Shown one piece after another: positions 38,152-49,216 of a stretch of DNA of 64,000 nt. The notes beneath the pieces were generated by a model. It worked only from the letters and a program-made list of their open reading frames with translations. It made no database searches and was not told where the DNA came from. Position numbers and translations under genes: made by a program. Every line of letters starts with the position of its first letter. Position 1 is the first letter of the stretch. Origin of the DNA: Pseudomonas poae (GTDB taxonomy: Bacteria; Pseudomonadota; Gammaproteobacteria; Pseudomonadales; Pseudomonadaceae); the NCBI GenBank assembly GCA_004000515.1, contig CP034537.1, positions 4,664,001 through 4,728,000 of the forward strand, written 5' to 3'.

Positions 38152-38933
38152 ATGAATTGGCTTTACGACCCCGTGCTGTGGGCAGCCCTGGCGCAAATCA
38201 TCGCCATCGACCTGCTGCTGGGTGGCGACAACGCAGTGGTCATCGCCATGGCGTGCCGCCGGTTGCCCAGGGCGCTGCGCAACAAGGCCATCTATGGCGG
38301 AATGCTCGGCGCCATCGTCTTGCGGGTGATACTGCTGTTCTTCGCCGTGCACTTGCTGGCGCTGCCTTTTTGAAGCTGGTCGGGGCCGTGCTTCTGCTGT
38401 GGATCGGCACCAAGTTGGTGGCCAATCGCGGCGAGGACGAGGGGGAGATCGATGGCGGTACCCATGTGTGGACGGCGATCAAGACGGTGATCGTCGCCGA
38501 CGTGGTGATGTCGCTGGACAACGTACTCGCCGTCGCAGCTGCGGGTAATGGCAGTGTTTACCTGGTGGCAGCGGGGGTGTTGATCAGTATCCCGATTATT
38601 GTGTTGGGCAGCCGCTTCGTGTTGGCCGCCATGGACCGGTTGCCATGGCTGGTACCCGCAGGCGGCGCGCTGATCGGCTGGATTGCCGGGGGCATGGCGG
38701 TTGCTGATCTGGCCTTGCAACCCTTTTTTCCCCTGGACGAATGGGTGCATTGGATTGCCAGCGTTGGGTCAGCAGCAGCTGTTTTGCTGGCAGGGTTGTG
38801 GCTGGCACGGCGGGAGCGTTCGACCGCGTTGATTAAAGCCGTCTGCACGCGCAAGCGTGCAGACGGTCAGGTCGGTTCAGTACAGATCCTGAGGCTGCAT
38901 CGTCAGGATAATTTTGCCTACATTTTCAGCTGA
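38152..38933 (+). CDS. TerC-family integral membrane protein (frameshift)
   Basis: A YjbE-like TerC protein. The two metal-site Asp motifs are visible: IIAIDLLLGGDNAVVIAMA near residue 18 and IVADVVMSLDNVLAVAAAG near residue 118. Characterised relatives export Mn(II). The frame breaks at TTTTT 38367-38371 (six expected), joining LLALPF to LKLVGAVLLLWIG. After that it stays open to 38933, through the hairpin 38839-38866. The natural end is more likely a TAA at 38834-38836 (about 228 residues), reachable with one more missing base near CGGCGGGAGC. It follows CitMHS by 10 bases, so the two are co-transcribed. Confidence 0.75.
38839..38866. terminator. Hairpin terminator between TerC and the quinone oxidoreductase
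   Basis: CCGTCTGCACGC and GCGTGCAGACGG form a perfect 12-base stem with a GCAA loop. On the minus strand it is followed by CTTTAATC. It probably ends both convergent transcripts. Confidence 0.75.
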
Positions 38934-39877
38934 CTCCATACGGCGATGTGCGTCGGCAGCGCGGGATAGCGGGTACGTGCTGTCGACCACCGGCTCTAGG
39001 CTGTCGCCGCCCTCGAAACGTTCGAGCCAGTGCTCGCGAAAGCGCTGGATCATCGCGTGTTTCTCCGGCTGGGTGCGCGACTTCATGACCGTGCCGATGA
39101 TCTGCAGGTGGCGGTACAGGACATGTTCCAGTTTCAGGCTGACCTCGCCACCCCACCGAGAATACCTACCTGGATCAGCCGGCCCCCGTTGGCCAACGAC
39201 GCAATGTTACGGCTGAAGTAGGGCGCACCCACGAAGTCGATGACCACATCCACCCCTCTGCCGTTGGTTTTAAGGGCGATGACTTCAGCAAAGTCTTGGG
39301 TTTTGTAATCGATGGCGACATCCGCCCCTAAGTGTTCAACGCGCACCGATTTGCTGCCCTCGGTGGTTGCATATACGGTCGCGCCTGTGGCGTACGCCAA
39401 TTGCACCGCCGCAGATCCCACGCCACCCGCTGCGGCATGAATCAATACGCAATCGCCTGCCTTCAACCCACCCAGGTGCATCATCGCCTCGTGAGCGGTG
39501 ACGAATACCTCAGGAATGGCTGCGGCATGCACATAGTCCAACTGGGCGGGAATGGGCATCGCCATGCGATAGTCGATACGTGCGATTTCAGCATAGGCGC
39601 CGCCGCCCACTACGCCCATTACCCGGTCACCCACGACGTAGCCGATAACGTCCGCGCCGGTGGCAATCACCTCGCCTGCGATCTCCAGTCCGATGATCGG
39701 CGAATCGCCGAAGTCCGGGCGGCCATAGCCGCCGTTGCGATGGGTCAGGTCGGCCCGGTTGACGCCCGCCGCGTAGACGCGCACCAGCAGATCGGTGGGG
39801 CGTACATCAGGGGTAGGGGCGTCGCCCAGTTTGAGCACGTCGGCGCTGCCGAATTCTTCAAGGGTAATGGCTTTCAT
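38877..39877 (-). CDS. Zeta-crystallin-type quinone oxidoreductase (one frameshift)
   Basis: A medium-chain NADPH:quinone reductase without the zinc-binding Cys residues of alcohol dehydrogenases. AAGVNRADLTHRNGGY, IPEVFVTAHEAMMHL and the NADPH site HAAAGGVGSAAVQLA near residue 150 identify it. The frame breaks at CCCC 39151-39154 (five expected). Restoring one base joins GILGG to EVSLKLEHVLYR and gives 333 residues. It lies 16 bases after the aldehyde dehydrogenase on the same strand and probably forms an operon with it. Confidence 0.87.
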
Positions 39878-39893
39878 GAAGGGTTGATCTCCG

Positions 39894-41328
39894 TTAAACC
39901 TGGCTGATGAATTTGTGGGTCAGGTAGTGCTCGATGCCCTCAATGCCGCCTTCCGAGCCATGGCCGCTTTCTTTCATGCCACCAAAGGGCAGTTCGGTGG
40001 CGACAATGCGGTACTGGTTGATACCGATCATTCCGGCCTCGAAGCCATCGGCGACGTCGATGGCCGTACGGGCGTTGGAGGTGAAGGCGTATGCCGAGAG
40101 CCCGTAGGGCAAGCGGTTGGCCTCCTGGAGGCCAGCGGCCAATGTGTCGAACGGCATGAGGACGGCAATGGGGCCAAAGGGTTCTTCATGCATGACCCGT
40201 GCGCTCATCGGCACGTCCACGAGCACCGTTGGCGCGAAGAAATAACCCTGGCCCGGCATACGCTCACCGCCTGCCAGGACTCGAGCGCCTTTCTCGACAG
40301 CGTCCGCTACCAGTTCTTCCATCTTGGCCAACTGCCTTGGGTTGGCGAGTGGGCCGACTTGGGTGTGGGGGTGCAAGCCGTTGCCGATGCGCAGGGCCTG
40401 GGTAGCCTCTACAAATTTGGCGACAAAGGCGTCATACGAGCCGCGTTGTATGAGGAACCGAGTGGACGAAATGCACACCTGGCCCGTGCCCCTGAAACGG
40501 TTGGCAGCGCCCTCCACGGCAGCCTTTTCCACATCCCCGTCATCAAACACCAGCACCGGTCCGTGGCCACCCAGCTCCAGGGTGATGGGTTTGACCCCCT
40601 GGCTGCGCGCGCTGACAGCAGGCGGCCAATCGGCACCGAGCCGGTAAACGTGACCTTGCGAATGATTGGCGAGGCGATGAGGTGGCTGGAGACCTGATCC
40701 GGCACACCGAACACGACTTGCAGCACACCTTTGGGCAATCCGGCATCGTCGAGCGCACGCGCCAGTGCCAAGGCCGTGGATGGGCTTTCTTCGCCAGGTT
40801 TCAGGATCACGCTGCAGCCTGCGGCCAACGCAGCTGAAAGCTTGCGCGCTGGGGTGATCGCCGGAAAGTTCCAGGGGTGAATGCCGCCACCGGGCCAATT
40901 GCCTGGCGTTTGACCAGCTGCAAGACCCCTGGCCGATTGGACGGCACCACGCGACCATCAATACGCCGTGCACTTTCGGCAAACCACTCGAAATACTCAG
41001 CGGCGCGGGTCACTTCGTCCAAACTTTCACCCAGCGGCTTGCCTTCTTCCAGGGTCATTTGCGCGGCAATCTGCGGTGCGCGTTCCAGGATCAGGTTGGC
41101 GGCGCGTTTGAGGATCTTGGCGCGCTGGTCCGGCACCGTGCGGCGCCAGGTGTCGAAGCTCACTCGGGCGACGCCCAAGGCGTGGTCCAGGTCGGCGGTG
41201 GTGGCAAGCGGCACTCGGCCGATTTCTCGCTCGGTGGCCGGGTTGACCACGGCGGCGGTGGCACGCCCTTCGGCACTGATCCATTCGCCACCGATGAAAA
41301 GGTAAAGCGGGTCGTAGGTTACGTTCAT
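39894..41328 (-). CDS. NAD(P)-dependent aldehyde dehydrogenase, succinate-semialdehyde type (two frameshifts)
   Basis: A 478-residue aldehyde dehydrogenase: ATEREIGRVPLATTADLDHAL, LEEGKPLGES, FTPWNFPAITPARKLS (after correction), catalytic Glu in ITLELGGHGPVLV and nucleophile in GQVCISSTR. The pattern is nearest the GabD class. The frame breaks at GGGG 40874-40877 (five expected) and within the CG repeat around 40603-40613, where one added base gives LLSARRSQGVKP. The operon with the quinone oxidoreductase is divergent from the LysR at 41518, its likely regulator. The physiological aldehyde is not evident. Confidence 0.87.
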
Positions 41329-41517
41329 GGCAAGGCCCTTTTTAGTGTCTTGGGAGTCGGCTGGATTGGGGCCAAGTCTAGGGACGGCAGGGCGTTTGAT
41401 TTAGCCGGCTGCGAGGGAATGATTGTTGTACGAGATAGCAAAATCCCCGGCTTGCGCGGACTGAGGCCAGCGGCGATTATGCGGCCAACGGCGTAACAGG
41501 CCCTTTGGACGATAGAG

Positions 41518-42453
41518 ATGGACAAACTTTCGAATATGGCGGTGTACGTCAAAGTGGTCGAGATGGGCAGTTTTACGGCGGTGGCCAACCACCTTGACTC
41601 TACTGTCGGGAATGTCTCGCGGGCCGTTTCTGCCCTGGAGAAAAACCTTGATGCACGCTTGCTGCAACGCTCCACCCGGCGCTTGTCGGTGACCGACGCT
41701 GGCCGTCGTTATTACGAGCGATGCAAGAGCATCCTGTCGGACCTGGAAAACGCCGAAGCCGAAGCCAGCGATGCACTGCTGGCACCCCGTGGCAGGTTGC
41801 GAGTGCACTGCGTACCGGGCCTGGCCCGCCAGTTGGTGACCCGTGCGGTGCTGGACTACCGCAGGGCATTCCCCGAAGTGACGGTGGATCTGCTGCTCTC
41901 CCAGCGCATGCCGAACCTGCTGGAAGACCAGCTGGATGTGTCTATTCTGATTGCCCGAGCCTTGCCGGACTCGGCTTATATCAGCCAGAAGATCGGCGTG
42001 AGCCATTGCGTGCTGGTAGCGGCCCCCGAATACCTGGCTCAACACGCGCCGCCTCAGGAGCCCGACGACTTGAGCGACCACCAATGCCTGTTGTTGGGGA
42101 CTGTCGACTACGCGCGCGACGAGTGGCAACTCAAGAGTACAAAGGGTGACGTCACGTTCGTGCCAACGGGGCCGAGTTTCAGCGTGAATGATATGGACGC
42201 CATGGCGGTGGCGATCAAGGAAGGCGCCGGAATAGGTCTGTTGGCGGGTTTTTCGGCTGTTGACGACCTGCGCAGTGGCAAGCTGGTGCGGGTGTTGCCG
42301 GAATATCACACCTATGAGCGTAATGTGTATGCGGTGTACACGTCGCGTCAGTTTGTGGATGCGAAGATCACCCGGTTCATCGAGGCCCTCAAGGAGCGAG
42401 TAGGCAGGGAATTGGCGGCAACGGCTCGTGAGTTGGTTGGCGATAGTGCGTGA
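41518..42453 (+). CDS. LysR-family transcriptional regulator
   Basis: A 311-residue LysR protein of the CrgA/DsdC-like group. The winged helix is in residues 5-62 (FTAVANHLDSTVGNVSRAVS), followed by an effector domain ending YTSRQFVDAKITRFIEAL. It is divergent from the aldehyde dehydrogenase gene with 189 bases between starts, which suggests it senses an aldehyde-pathway intermediate and controls that operon. The frame is intact. Confidence 0.88.
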   Translation: MDKLSNMAVYVKVVEMGSFTAVANHLDSTVGNVSRAVSALEKNLDARLLQRSTRRLSVTDAGRRYYERCKSILSDLENAEAEASDALLAPRGRLRVHCVPGLARQLVTRAVLDYRRAFPEVTVDLLLSQRMPNLLEDQLDVSILIARALPDSAYISQKIGVSHCVLVAAPEYLAQHAPPQEPDDLSDHQCLLLGTVDYARDEWQLKSTKGDVTFVPTGPSFSVNDMDAMAVAIKEGAGIGLLAGFSAVDDLRSGKLVRVLPEYHTYERNVYAVYTSRQFVDAKITRFIEALKERVGRELAATARELVGDSA

Positions 42454-42513
42454 CAATCCTGGTGGAAAACAGCGCGCCCGTCAGGTTCAATGACAGGCGC
42501 GCAGCGAGGCTGG

Positions 42514-44077
42514 TCAGCGATTGAAACGTTCAACCAACGCATATTGGGTGGACGCAGTATTGGTCAGCTCTTTGCTCAAGTCGGTGGATTGATGGGCCTG
42601 GATCGAGGTCTGGTCGGCCAGTTCGGCGATGGTGGTGATGTTGCGGCTGATCTCCTCGGCCACCGCGCTCTGCTCTTCGGTGGCGGCGGCGATCTGGGTG
42701 GTCATGTCGGTGATATGGGACACCGCTTCACTGATGCCCACCAGTGCCTGGTCCGCTTCAGTACCCACGCCACGCCTTCCTGGGCTTGGCGTTGACCGTG
42801 CTCCATGCTTTGCACGGCATTGTTGGATGAGGTTTGCAGTTGAAGGATCAGCGCATGGATCTGCGTGGTGGATTGGGCAGTGCGCTGCGCCAGTTGGCGC
42901 ACCTCGTCGGCCACCACGGCAAAGCCACGTCCTTGTTCGCCGGCGCGGGCGGCTTCGATGGCCGCGTTTAGGGCCAGCAGGTTGGTCTGGTCGGCGATGC
43001 CCTTGATCACGTCAACCACGCTGCCGATTTCGTCGCTGTCCCGTGCCAGTTGCGCCACGGTGGCACCGGTTTCGCCGACAACTGTCGACAGGCGCTCGAT
43101 GGCCTCACGGGTGTCCCGCGCTACCTCACGCCCGCGACCGGTAAGCGCGTTGGCCTGTTGCGTCGCGTCGGCGGTGCGTTGTACGTGGCTGGCGACTTCC
43201 TGGGTGGTGGCGGCCATCTGGTTGACCGCAGCCGAGACCTGTTCGGTTTCGACGCGCTGGCGATCGAGGCCCCTGGCGCTGGCCGTGGCCAACTGATCGG
43301 ACTGCCCGGCCAGGGCGCTGAGTTGCTCGGCGCTGTCCTGCAGGCGGGTGAGGCAGGTCTTCAGGCGTGCGGCCTGGCTCAGGAACGCGGTTTCCAAGCG
43401 TGCCTGGGGGCCACTTGCGTCACTGTACATCTGCGCAATCAAGGCGTCCGACGTCGAAGGTTCTACCCCTTGAGCAAGCGCAAGGTGCTGCTGTGGCGCG
43501 TGCGTGAGCAAAGCACGCCCACGGGGATCGCAACGGCCACGGCCACCGCGAGGGCTATGGGAGCACTCAGGTAGAGCCCGGCGAGGGCGCCTGCAATACC
43601 GGTTGCCGCATACGGTACACAACTCAACACGGCCGGCAGCCAGGCGTCCTGACGCGGCACGCCGGGCTTGCCTTGGCTGATACGTTGATACAGGGTCTGG
43701 GCGCGGCGGATTTCATCGGCGCTGGGCTTGACCCTCACCGATTCGAAGCCGACCACCGTGCTGCCATCGAATATCGGCGTGACGTAGGCGTTGACCCAAT
43801 AGTGGTCGCCATTTTTCGAGCGGTTCTTGACGATGCCCATCCAGGGCTGGCCTTGCTTGAGCGCATTCCACATATGAGCAAAAACGGCGGGGGGCACATC
43901 CGGGTGCCGGACGATATTCTGCGGTGCACCGATCAGGTCGGCACGGTCAAAGCCGCTGATATCGACAAAGGCATCGTTGCAATAAGTAATCACACCCCGA
44001 ATATCGGTGGCAGAGATGAGTTTTTGCTGAGGCGCGAGTGAAATCTCGCGCTGGGTTACTGGCTGGTTGTTGCGCAT
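42514..44077 (-). CDS. aer: Aerotaxis receptor Aer, PAS-MCP (two frameshifts)
   Basis: A chemoreceptor with an N-terminal FAD-type PAS domain ([56 protein letters not shown]), a membrane anchor near residues 170-205, and a signalling domain with the tip [19 protein letters not shown]. It reports redox or oxygen state to CheA. The frame breaks at CCCC 43466-43469 (five expected), joining LRLLKG to [12 protein letters not shown], and near 42770, joining AQEGVG to [16 protein letters not shown] sequence. The corrected length is 521 residues, typical of Pseudomonas Aer. The start ATG at 44077 has GGGAG upstream. Confidence 0.88.
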
Positions 44078-44238
44078 TCCGACTACTCCCTGGTTGCACT
44101 CAGCCATCGGCCTCAACTGCAAAAGATTAATCCACATTGGGAATTTCGCCAGCCATTGGTCAAAAGCCTGAAACTTGCGGATGAAAAACCTCATAATGGC
44201 GGCCATTTTTGTTTAGCCCGTTATTCTGGTGTGCCCGC

Positions 44239-46435
44239 ATGGAAATCAAGGTCAACTTTCTCGACAACCTTCGACTTGAAGCCAAGTTCGATGACTTCAC
44301 GGTGATTGCCGACCAGCCCATTCGCTACAAAGGCGATGGCTCGGCACCCGGACCGTTCGATTACTTCCTGGCTTCGTCGGCGTTGTGTGCGGCGTACTTC
44401 GTGAAGTTGTACTGCCAGACGCGCAATATCCCCACGGACAATATTCGCCTGTCCCAGAACAACATTGTCGATCCGGAAAACCGTTACAACCAGATCTTCA
44501 AGATCCAGGTGGAGTTGCCGGCGGATATCTCCGATAAAGATCGCCAGGGCATCCTGCGCTCCATCGACCGTTGCACAGTGAAGAAAGTGGTACAGGCAGG
44601 CCCTGAGTTTGTTATCGAGGAAGTTGAAAACCTTGATGCGGATGCACAAGCCCTGCTGATGCCCAACTCTACCTCCGAGGGCGGCACCTACATTGCCGGC
44701 AAGGACCTGCCCTGGAGCAGACCATTGCCAACATGTCCGGGATCCTCGCCGGGCTGGGCATGAAGATCGAAATCGCGTCGTGGCGCAACATCGTGCCCAA
44801 TGTCTGGTCGCTGCATATCCGCGATGCCCACTCGCCGATGTGCTTCACCAACGGCAAAGGCGCGACCAAGGAAGGCGCGCTGGCGTCGGCGCTGGGCGAG
44901 TTTATCGAGCGGCTCAACTGCAACTTTTTCTACAACGATCAGTTCTGGGGTGAAGAACTGGCCAATGCGCCGTTCGTGCACTACCCGGACGAGCGCTGGT
45001 TCCAGCCGGGCCCCAAGGATGAATTGCCGACTGAAATCCTCGATGCCTATTGCCTCAAGGTCTACAACCGCGAGGGTGAACTGCGTGGCTCGCACCTGTT
45101 CGACACCAACTCCGGGAATGAAGAACGCGGCATTGTCTCGCTGCCGTTTGTGCGCCAGTCCGATGGCGAAGTGGTGTATTTCCCTCCAACCTCATCGAAA
45201 ACCTCTACCTCAGCAACGGCATGAGCGCGGGCAATACTCTGGCAGAAGCCCAGGTGCAGTGCTTGTCGGAGATTTTCGAGCGGGCGGTGAAGCGCGAAAT
45301 CATCGAAGGTGAATTCGCCCTGCCGGACGTGCCGGCCGAAGTGCTGGCCAAGTACCCAGGCATCCTCGCCGGCATCCAAGGCCTGGAAGCCCAAGGCTTC
45401 CCGGTATTGGTCAAGGATGCCTCCCTGGGCGGTGAATTCCCGGTGATGTGCGTGACCCTGATGAACCCGCGCACCGGTGGCGTTTTCGCCTCGTTCGGCG
45501 CGCACCCGAGCCTGGAAGTGGCGTTGGAGCGCAGCCTCACCGAGCTGCTGCAAGGCCGCAGCTTCGAAGGCTTGAACGACTTGCCGCAGCCGACCTTCGA
45601 AGCACAGGCTGTGACCGAGCCAAACAACTTCGTCGAGCACTTCATCGACTCCAGCGGCGTGGTGTCGTGGCGCTTCTTCAGTGCCCAGTCGGACTATGAG
45701 TTTGTCGAGTGGGACTTCACAGGTGAAGGCGAAGACTCCAATGCCCAGGAAGCCGCGACGCTGTTCGGCATTCTGCAAGGCATGGGCAAAGAGTCCTACA
45801 TGGCAGTGTACGAACACCTCGGCGCAACCGCCTGCCGCATCCTGGTGCCGGACTACTCGGAAATCTACCCGGTGGACGACCTGATCTGGGACAACACCAA
45901 CAAGGCGCTGTTTTTCCGTGCCGACATCCTCAACCTGCACAGCCTCAACGAGGAGGCGTTGCAAGCGTTGGTCGAGCGCCTGATCGAAAGTGAGCTGGAC
46001 GACTACACCGACATCACCACCCTGATCGGCATCGAGTTCGATGACAACACCGCCTGGGGGCAACTCACCATCCTGGAATTGAAACTGCTGATCTTCTTGG
46101 CCCTGCAGCAATATGAAGAGGCCAAGGAATGCGTGGAGATGTTCCTGCAGTACAACGACAACACCGCCGAACGTGGCCTGTTTTACCAGGCGATGAACGC
46201 CGTGCTGGAGATGGAACTGGACGACGACCTGGAACTGGCCGACTACGAGACCAACTTCCGCCGCATGTTTGGCAACGAGCGGATGGACGCGGTGATTGGC
46301 TCGGTCAACGGTGACGTACGCTTCTACGGCCTGACACCGACCAGCATGAAGCTGGAAGGCCTGGACCGGCATCAGCGTTTGATCGAGAGCTACAAGAAGC
46401 TGCACGCAGCTCGGGCCAATGTAGCGTCAAGCTGA
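44239..46435 (+). CDS. ycaO: OsmC-YcaO fusion protein (two frameshifts)
   Basis: A 732-residue protein. Residues 1-150 are an OsmC-like domain with both family Cys residues (SSALCAAYF and IDRCTVKKV). The rest is a YcaO domain with the ATP-binding pattern (KGATKEGALASALGEFIERL, then AQVQCLSEIFERAVKR), followed by a C-terminal helical repeat region. YcaO enzymes activate amide backbones with ATP. The E. coli type has been linked to ribosomal protein S12 methylthiolation by RimO. Frames break at CCC 44710-44712 and CCC 45182-45184, each expected to be four. No PxPxP tail and no heterocyclase partner or precursor peptide are nearby, so it is not a peptide-antibiotic enzyme by context. Confidence 0.87.
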
Positions 46436-46447
46436 CACAAGTCCTCT

Positions 46448-46537
46448 TGTGGGAGCGGGCTTGCTCGCGAAAGCGGTGGGTCAGTCAATAAATCTGCTGA
46501 CTGATACACCGCATTCGCGAGCAAGCCCGCTCCCACA
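46448..46537. repeat. Paired REP palindrome, GTGGGAGCGGGCTTGC family
   Basis: TGTGGGAGCGGGCTTGCTCG and its complement, ending CCCGCTCCCACA, flank an inner dyad of about 30 bases (GCGGTGGGTCAGTCA.../TGACTGATACACCGC). It lies between the convergent ycaO and cystathionine gene ends. Confidence 0.9.
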
Positions 46538-46556
46538 GGTTGTCTGGTGCAGTTCG

Positions 46557-47724
46557 CTAGATTTTCCTGAGGGCCTGGGCCAAATCTGCCCTCAAGTCCT
46601 CAACATCCTCAACCCCCACCGACAACCGCACCAACCCATCACCAATCCCCAGTTGCGCCCGCGTGGCGGCTGGAATACTCGCATGGGTCATGATGGCCGG
46701 GTGTTCGATCAGGCTTTCCACGCCGCCGAGGCTTTCGGCCAGGGCGAAGATTTGCACGTTTTCCAGAAACCGCGTGGCGCCGGCCAGGTCGCTGTTCAGG
46801 TCGATCGAGATCATCCCGCCAAACCCGCGCATCTGCCTGCGGGCCAGTTCGTGCTGTGGGTGAGACGCCAGGCCGGGGTAGTAGACCCGTGCCACTTGCG
46901 GCTGTTGTTCCAGCCAGGTCGCCAGGTCGAGGGCGTTGCTGCAATGACGCTCCATGCGCAGTGCCAGGGTCTTTACGCCGCGCAGGGTGAGGAACGCATC
47001 AAACGGCCCGGCGATGGCGCCGACGGAGTTTTGCAGGAAGCCCAGGCGCTCAGCCAGCTCGGGGTTGTCGCCGACAATGGCGATTCCGCCGATCACATCC
47101 GAATGGCCGTTGAGGGTATTTGGTGGTGGAGTGCACCACCACATCAAAGCCCAACTCCAACGGGCGCTGGATCCATGGGCTGGCAAAGGTGTTATCGGCC
47201 ACGCAGATAATTCCGCGAGCCTGGCAGATACGCGCAATGGCGCTCAGGTCTGTGAGGCTCAGCAGCGGGTTGCTCGGGGTCTCGACCCAGACCATGCGCG
47301 TGTCGTCTTGCAGGCTCGCTTCAAACGCCGACAGGTCACTCAGGTCGACAAAGCTGAAACGGTGCCCGGCGCTGCGCTGACGCACCTTGTCGAACAAACG
47401 AAAAGTGCCGCCATACAAGTCATTGCCGGACACGATATGCGCACCGGCGTCCAATAACTCCAGCACCGTCGAGATCGCCGCCAGCCCGGACGCAAAGGCA
47501 AACGCCTGGCTGCCGCCCTCCAGGTCGGCGACGCAGCGTTCCAGGGCAAAGCGCGTCGGGTTGTGGGAGCGGCCGTAGTCGAAGCCCTTGTGCACGCCGG
47601 GGCTGTCTTGCAGGTAGGTGGAGTTGGCGTAGATCGGCGGCATCAGTGCGCCGGTGGTCGGGTCGGGGGATTGCCCGGCATGGATCACACGGGTGGCAAA
47701 CGCAGTTTTATCGGACTGACTCAT
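46557..47724 (-). CDS. Cystathionine gamma-lyase/synthase, PLP-dependent (one +1 frameshift)
   Basis: A 388-residue Cys/Met-metabolism PLP enzyme: YGRSHNPTRFALERCVADLEGG, ASGLAAIST, WVETPSNPLL, cofactor Asp in CVADNTF and the PLP lysine in VVHSTTKYLNGHSDVIGG. The frame breaks at GGG 47114-47116 on the plus strand. Unusually, it has one base too many, and removing one joins TTKY to LNGHSD. Directly upstream and overlapping by four bases (ATGA) is cystathionine beta-synthase, so the pair forms a reverse transsulfuration operon turning homocysteine into cysteine. Confidence 0.87.
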
Positions 47725-49096
47725 GCAAGGGATCTCCGTAGGTGGTTGAGCAGGTCGACGCGGGTGATCAGGCCATGGAAGCCGGAGGCGTCGGCGATGA
47801 TGGCGACCAGGCCGCGATCCAGTTCTGCCTGCAGTTCCGCCAGGCTGGCGCTGGGGTCCAGGGTGTGCAGGGTGTTGGTCATGGCGCTGGCGACAACCAT
47901 GTTGAAATCCGCCGCGTCGTGGTGCAGGCCCAGCAGGATGTCGGATTCGTCGATCACGCCGACCAGATCCACACCGTCGACCAGCACCGGCAGTTGTGAC
48001 ACATCCGCCAGGCGCATGCGCTGGAAGGCAGTGAGCAACGTATCGTCGGGGCTTACGCTGATCACGCGGCCGTCTTCAAAGCGACGGGCGATCAGGTCGC
48101 GCAGGTCGCCGTAGTGTTTGTATTGCAGCAGGCCTGCGTCTTTCATCCACTGGTCGTTGTAGACCTTCGACAGGTAGCGCGTGCCGGTGTCGCACACGAA
48201 GGTGACCACGCGCTTGGGCTCCGTTTGCTCGCGGCAATAGCGCAGCGCGGCGGCGAGCAAGGTACCGGTGGACGAGCCGCCTAGAATGCCCTCGGCGCGC
48301 AGTAGTTGGCGGGCATGGTCGAAGCTTTCTTCATCGCTGATGGAATAGGCGTGACGCACGCTGGACAGGTCGGCAATCGAGGGGATGAAGTCTTCTCCGA
48401 TGCCTTCCACTGCCCAAGACCCCGGCGTTTCCAGGCGACCGCTGCGGCTGTACTCGGCCATCACCGAGCCCACCGGGTCAGCCAGCACCATGGCCAACTC
48501 GGGTTGCACGCGCTTGAAGAAGCGAGTCAGGCCGGTGAGGGTGCCGGCGGAGCCTACGCCCACCACAATCGCGTCCACGTCATGCTGGGTTTGCGCCCAG
48601 ATTTCCGGTGCGGTGCTGGTTTCGTGGGCGAGGGGGTTGGCCGGGTTGTTGAACTGGTCGGCGAAGAATGAATCCGGAATGTCCTTGGCCAGGCGCGCCG
48701 CCACGTCCTGGTAATACTCGGGGTGGCCCTTGCCGACGTCGGAGCGGGTGATGTGTACTTCGGCGCCCATGGCCTTGAGGTGCAGCACCTTTTCCGTGGA
48801 CATTTTGTCGGGCACCACCAGCACCACGCGGTAGCCCTTGGCGCGGCCGACCAGCGCCAGGCCCAGGCCGGTATTGCCGGCAGTGGCCTCGATGATGGTG
48901 CCGCCCGGTCGCAGGCGGCCGTCGCGTTCGGCGGCGTCGATCATGGCCAGGCCGATGCGGTCCTTGATCGAGCCGCCGGGGTTTTGCGATTCAAGTTTGA
49001 GAAACAGCGCACAGGGGCCGGTGTCGAAGCGGCTGACCCGAACCAGTGGCGTGTTGCCGATCAGTTCAAGTACGGCGGGACGGGGAGGCTGGGCAT
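47721..49096 (-). CDS. Cystathionine beta-synthase (one frameshift)
   Basis: A 458-residue PLP enzyme with two C-terminal CBS domains. The PLP lysine is in NPGGSIKDR near residue 40. EATAGNTGLGLALVGRAKGY, VGVGSAGTLTGLTRFFK and GSSTGTLLAAALRY follow, and the CBS pair begins near residue 335 (RVISVSPDDTLLTAFQRM). It condenses serine with homocysteine. The first 17 codons need one base at GGGG 49082-49085 (five expected), giving MPSLPRPAVLELIGNTPLVR. An internal Met at 48944 is not the start, because the lysine and the first strands lie before it. It overlaps the lyase gene. Confidence 0.88.
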
Positions 49097-49216
49097 GGTG
49101 TCACCTGGTACGGGTTGGCGTAGGTGGGACAGCAAAGTGCAAAGCATGCCTTGGACCATAGGCGGGATCAGCCCGGTCGCAACCGGGCGGTCCATTGGAT
49201 GTCTGTTTTTGGCGCA

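Noticed and set aside
36856..38373. A CitMHS-TerC fusion protein
   Set aside because: The joint lacks a linker, TerC has its own ATG and ribosome site, and one base at 38124-38127 gives a normal CitMHS end.
46448..46537. Possible CRISPR-like repeats in the intergenic palindromes
   Set aside because: The repeats are inverted pairs without regular spacers or cas genes. They are REP elements.
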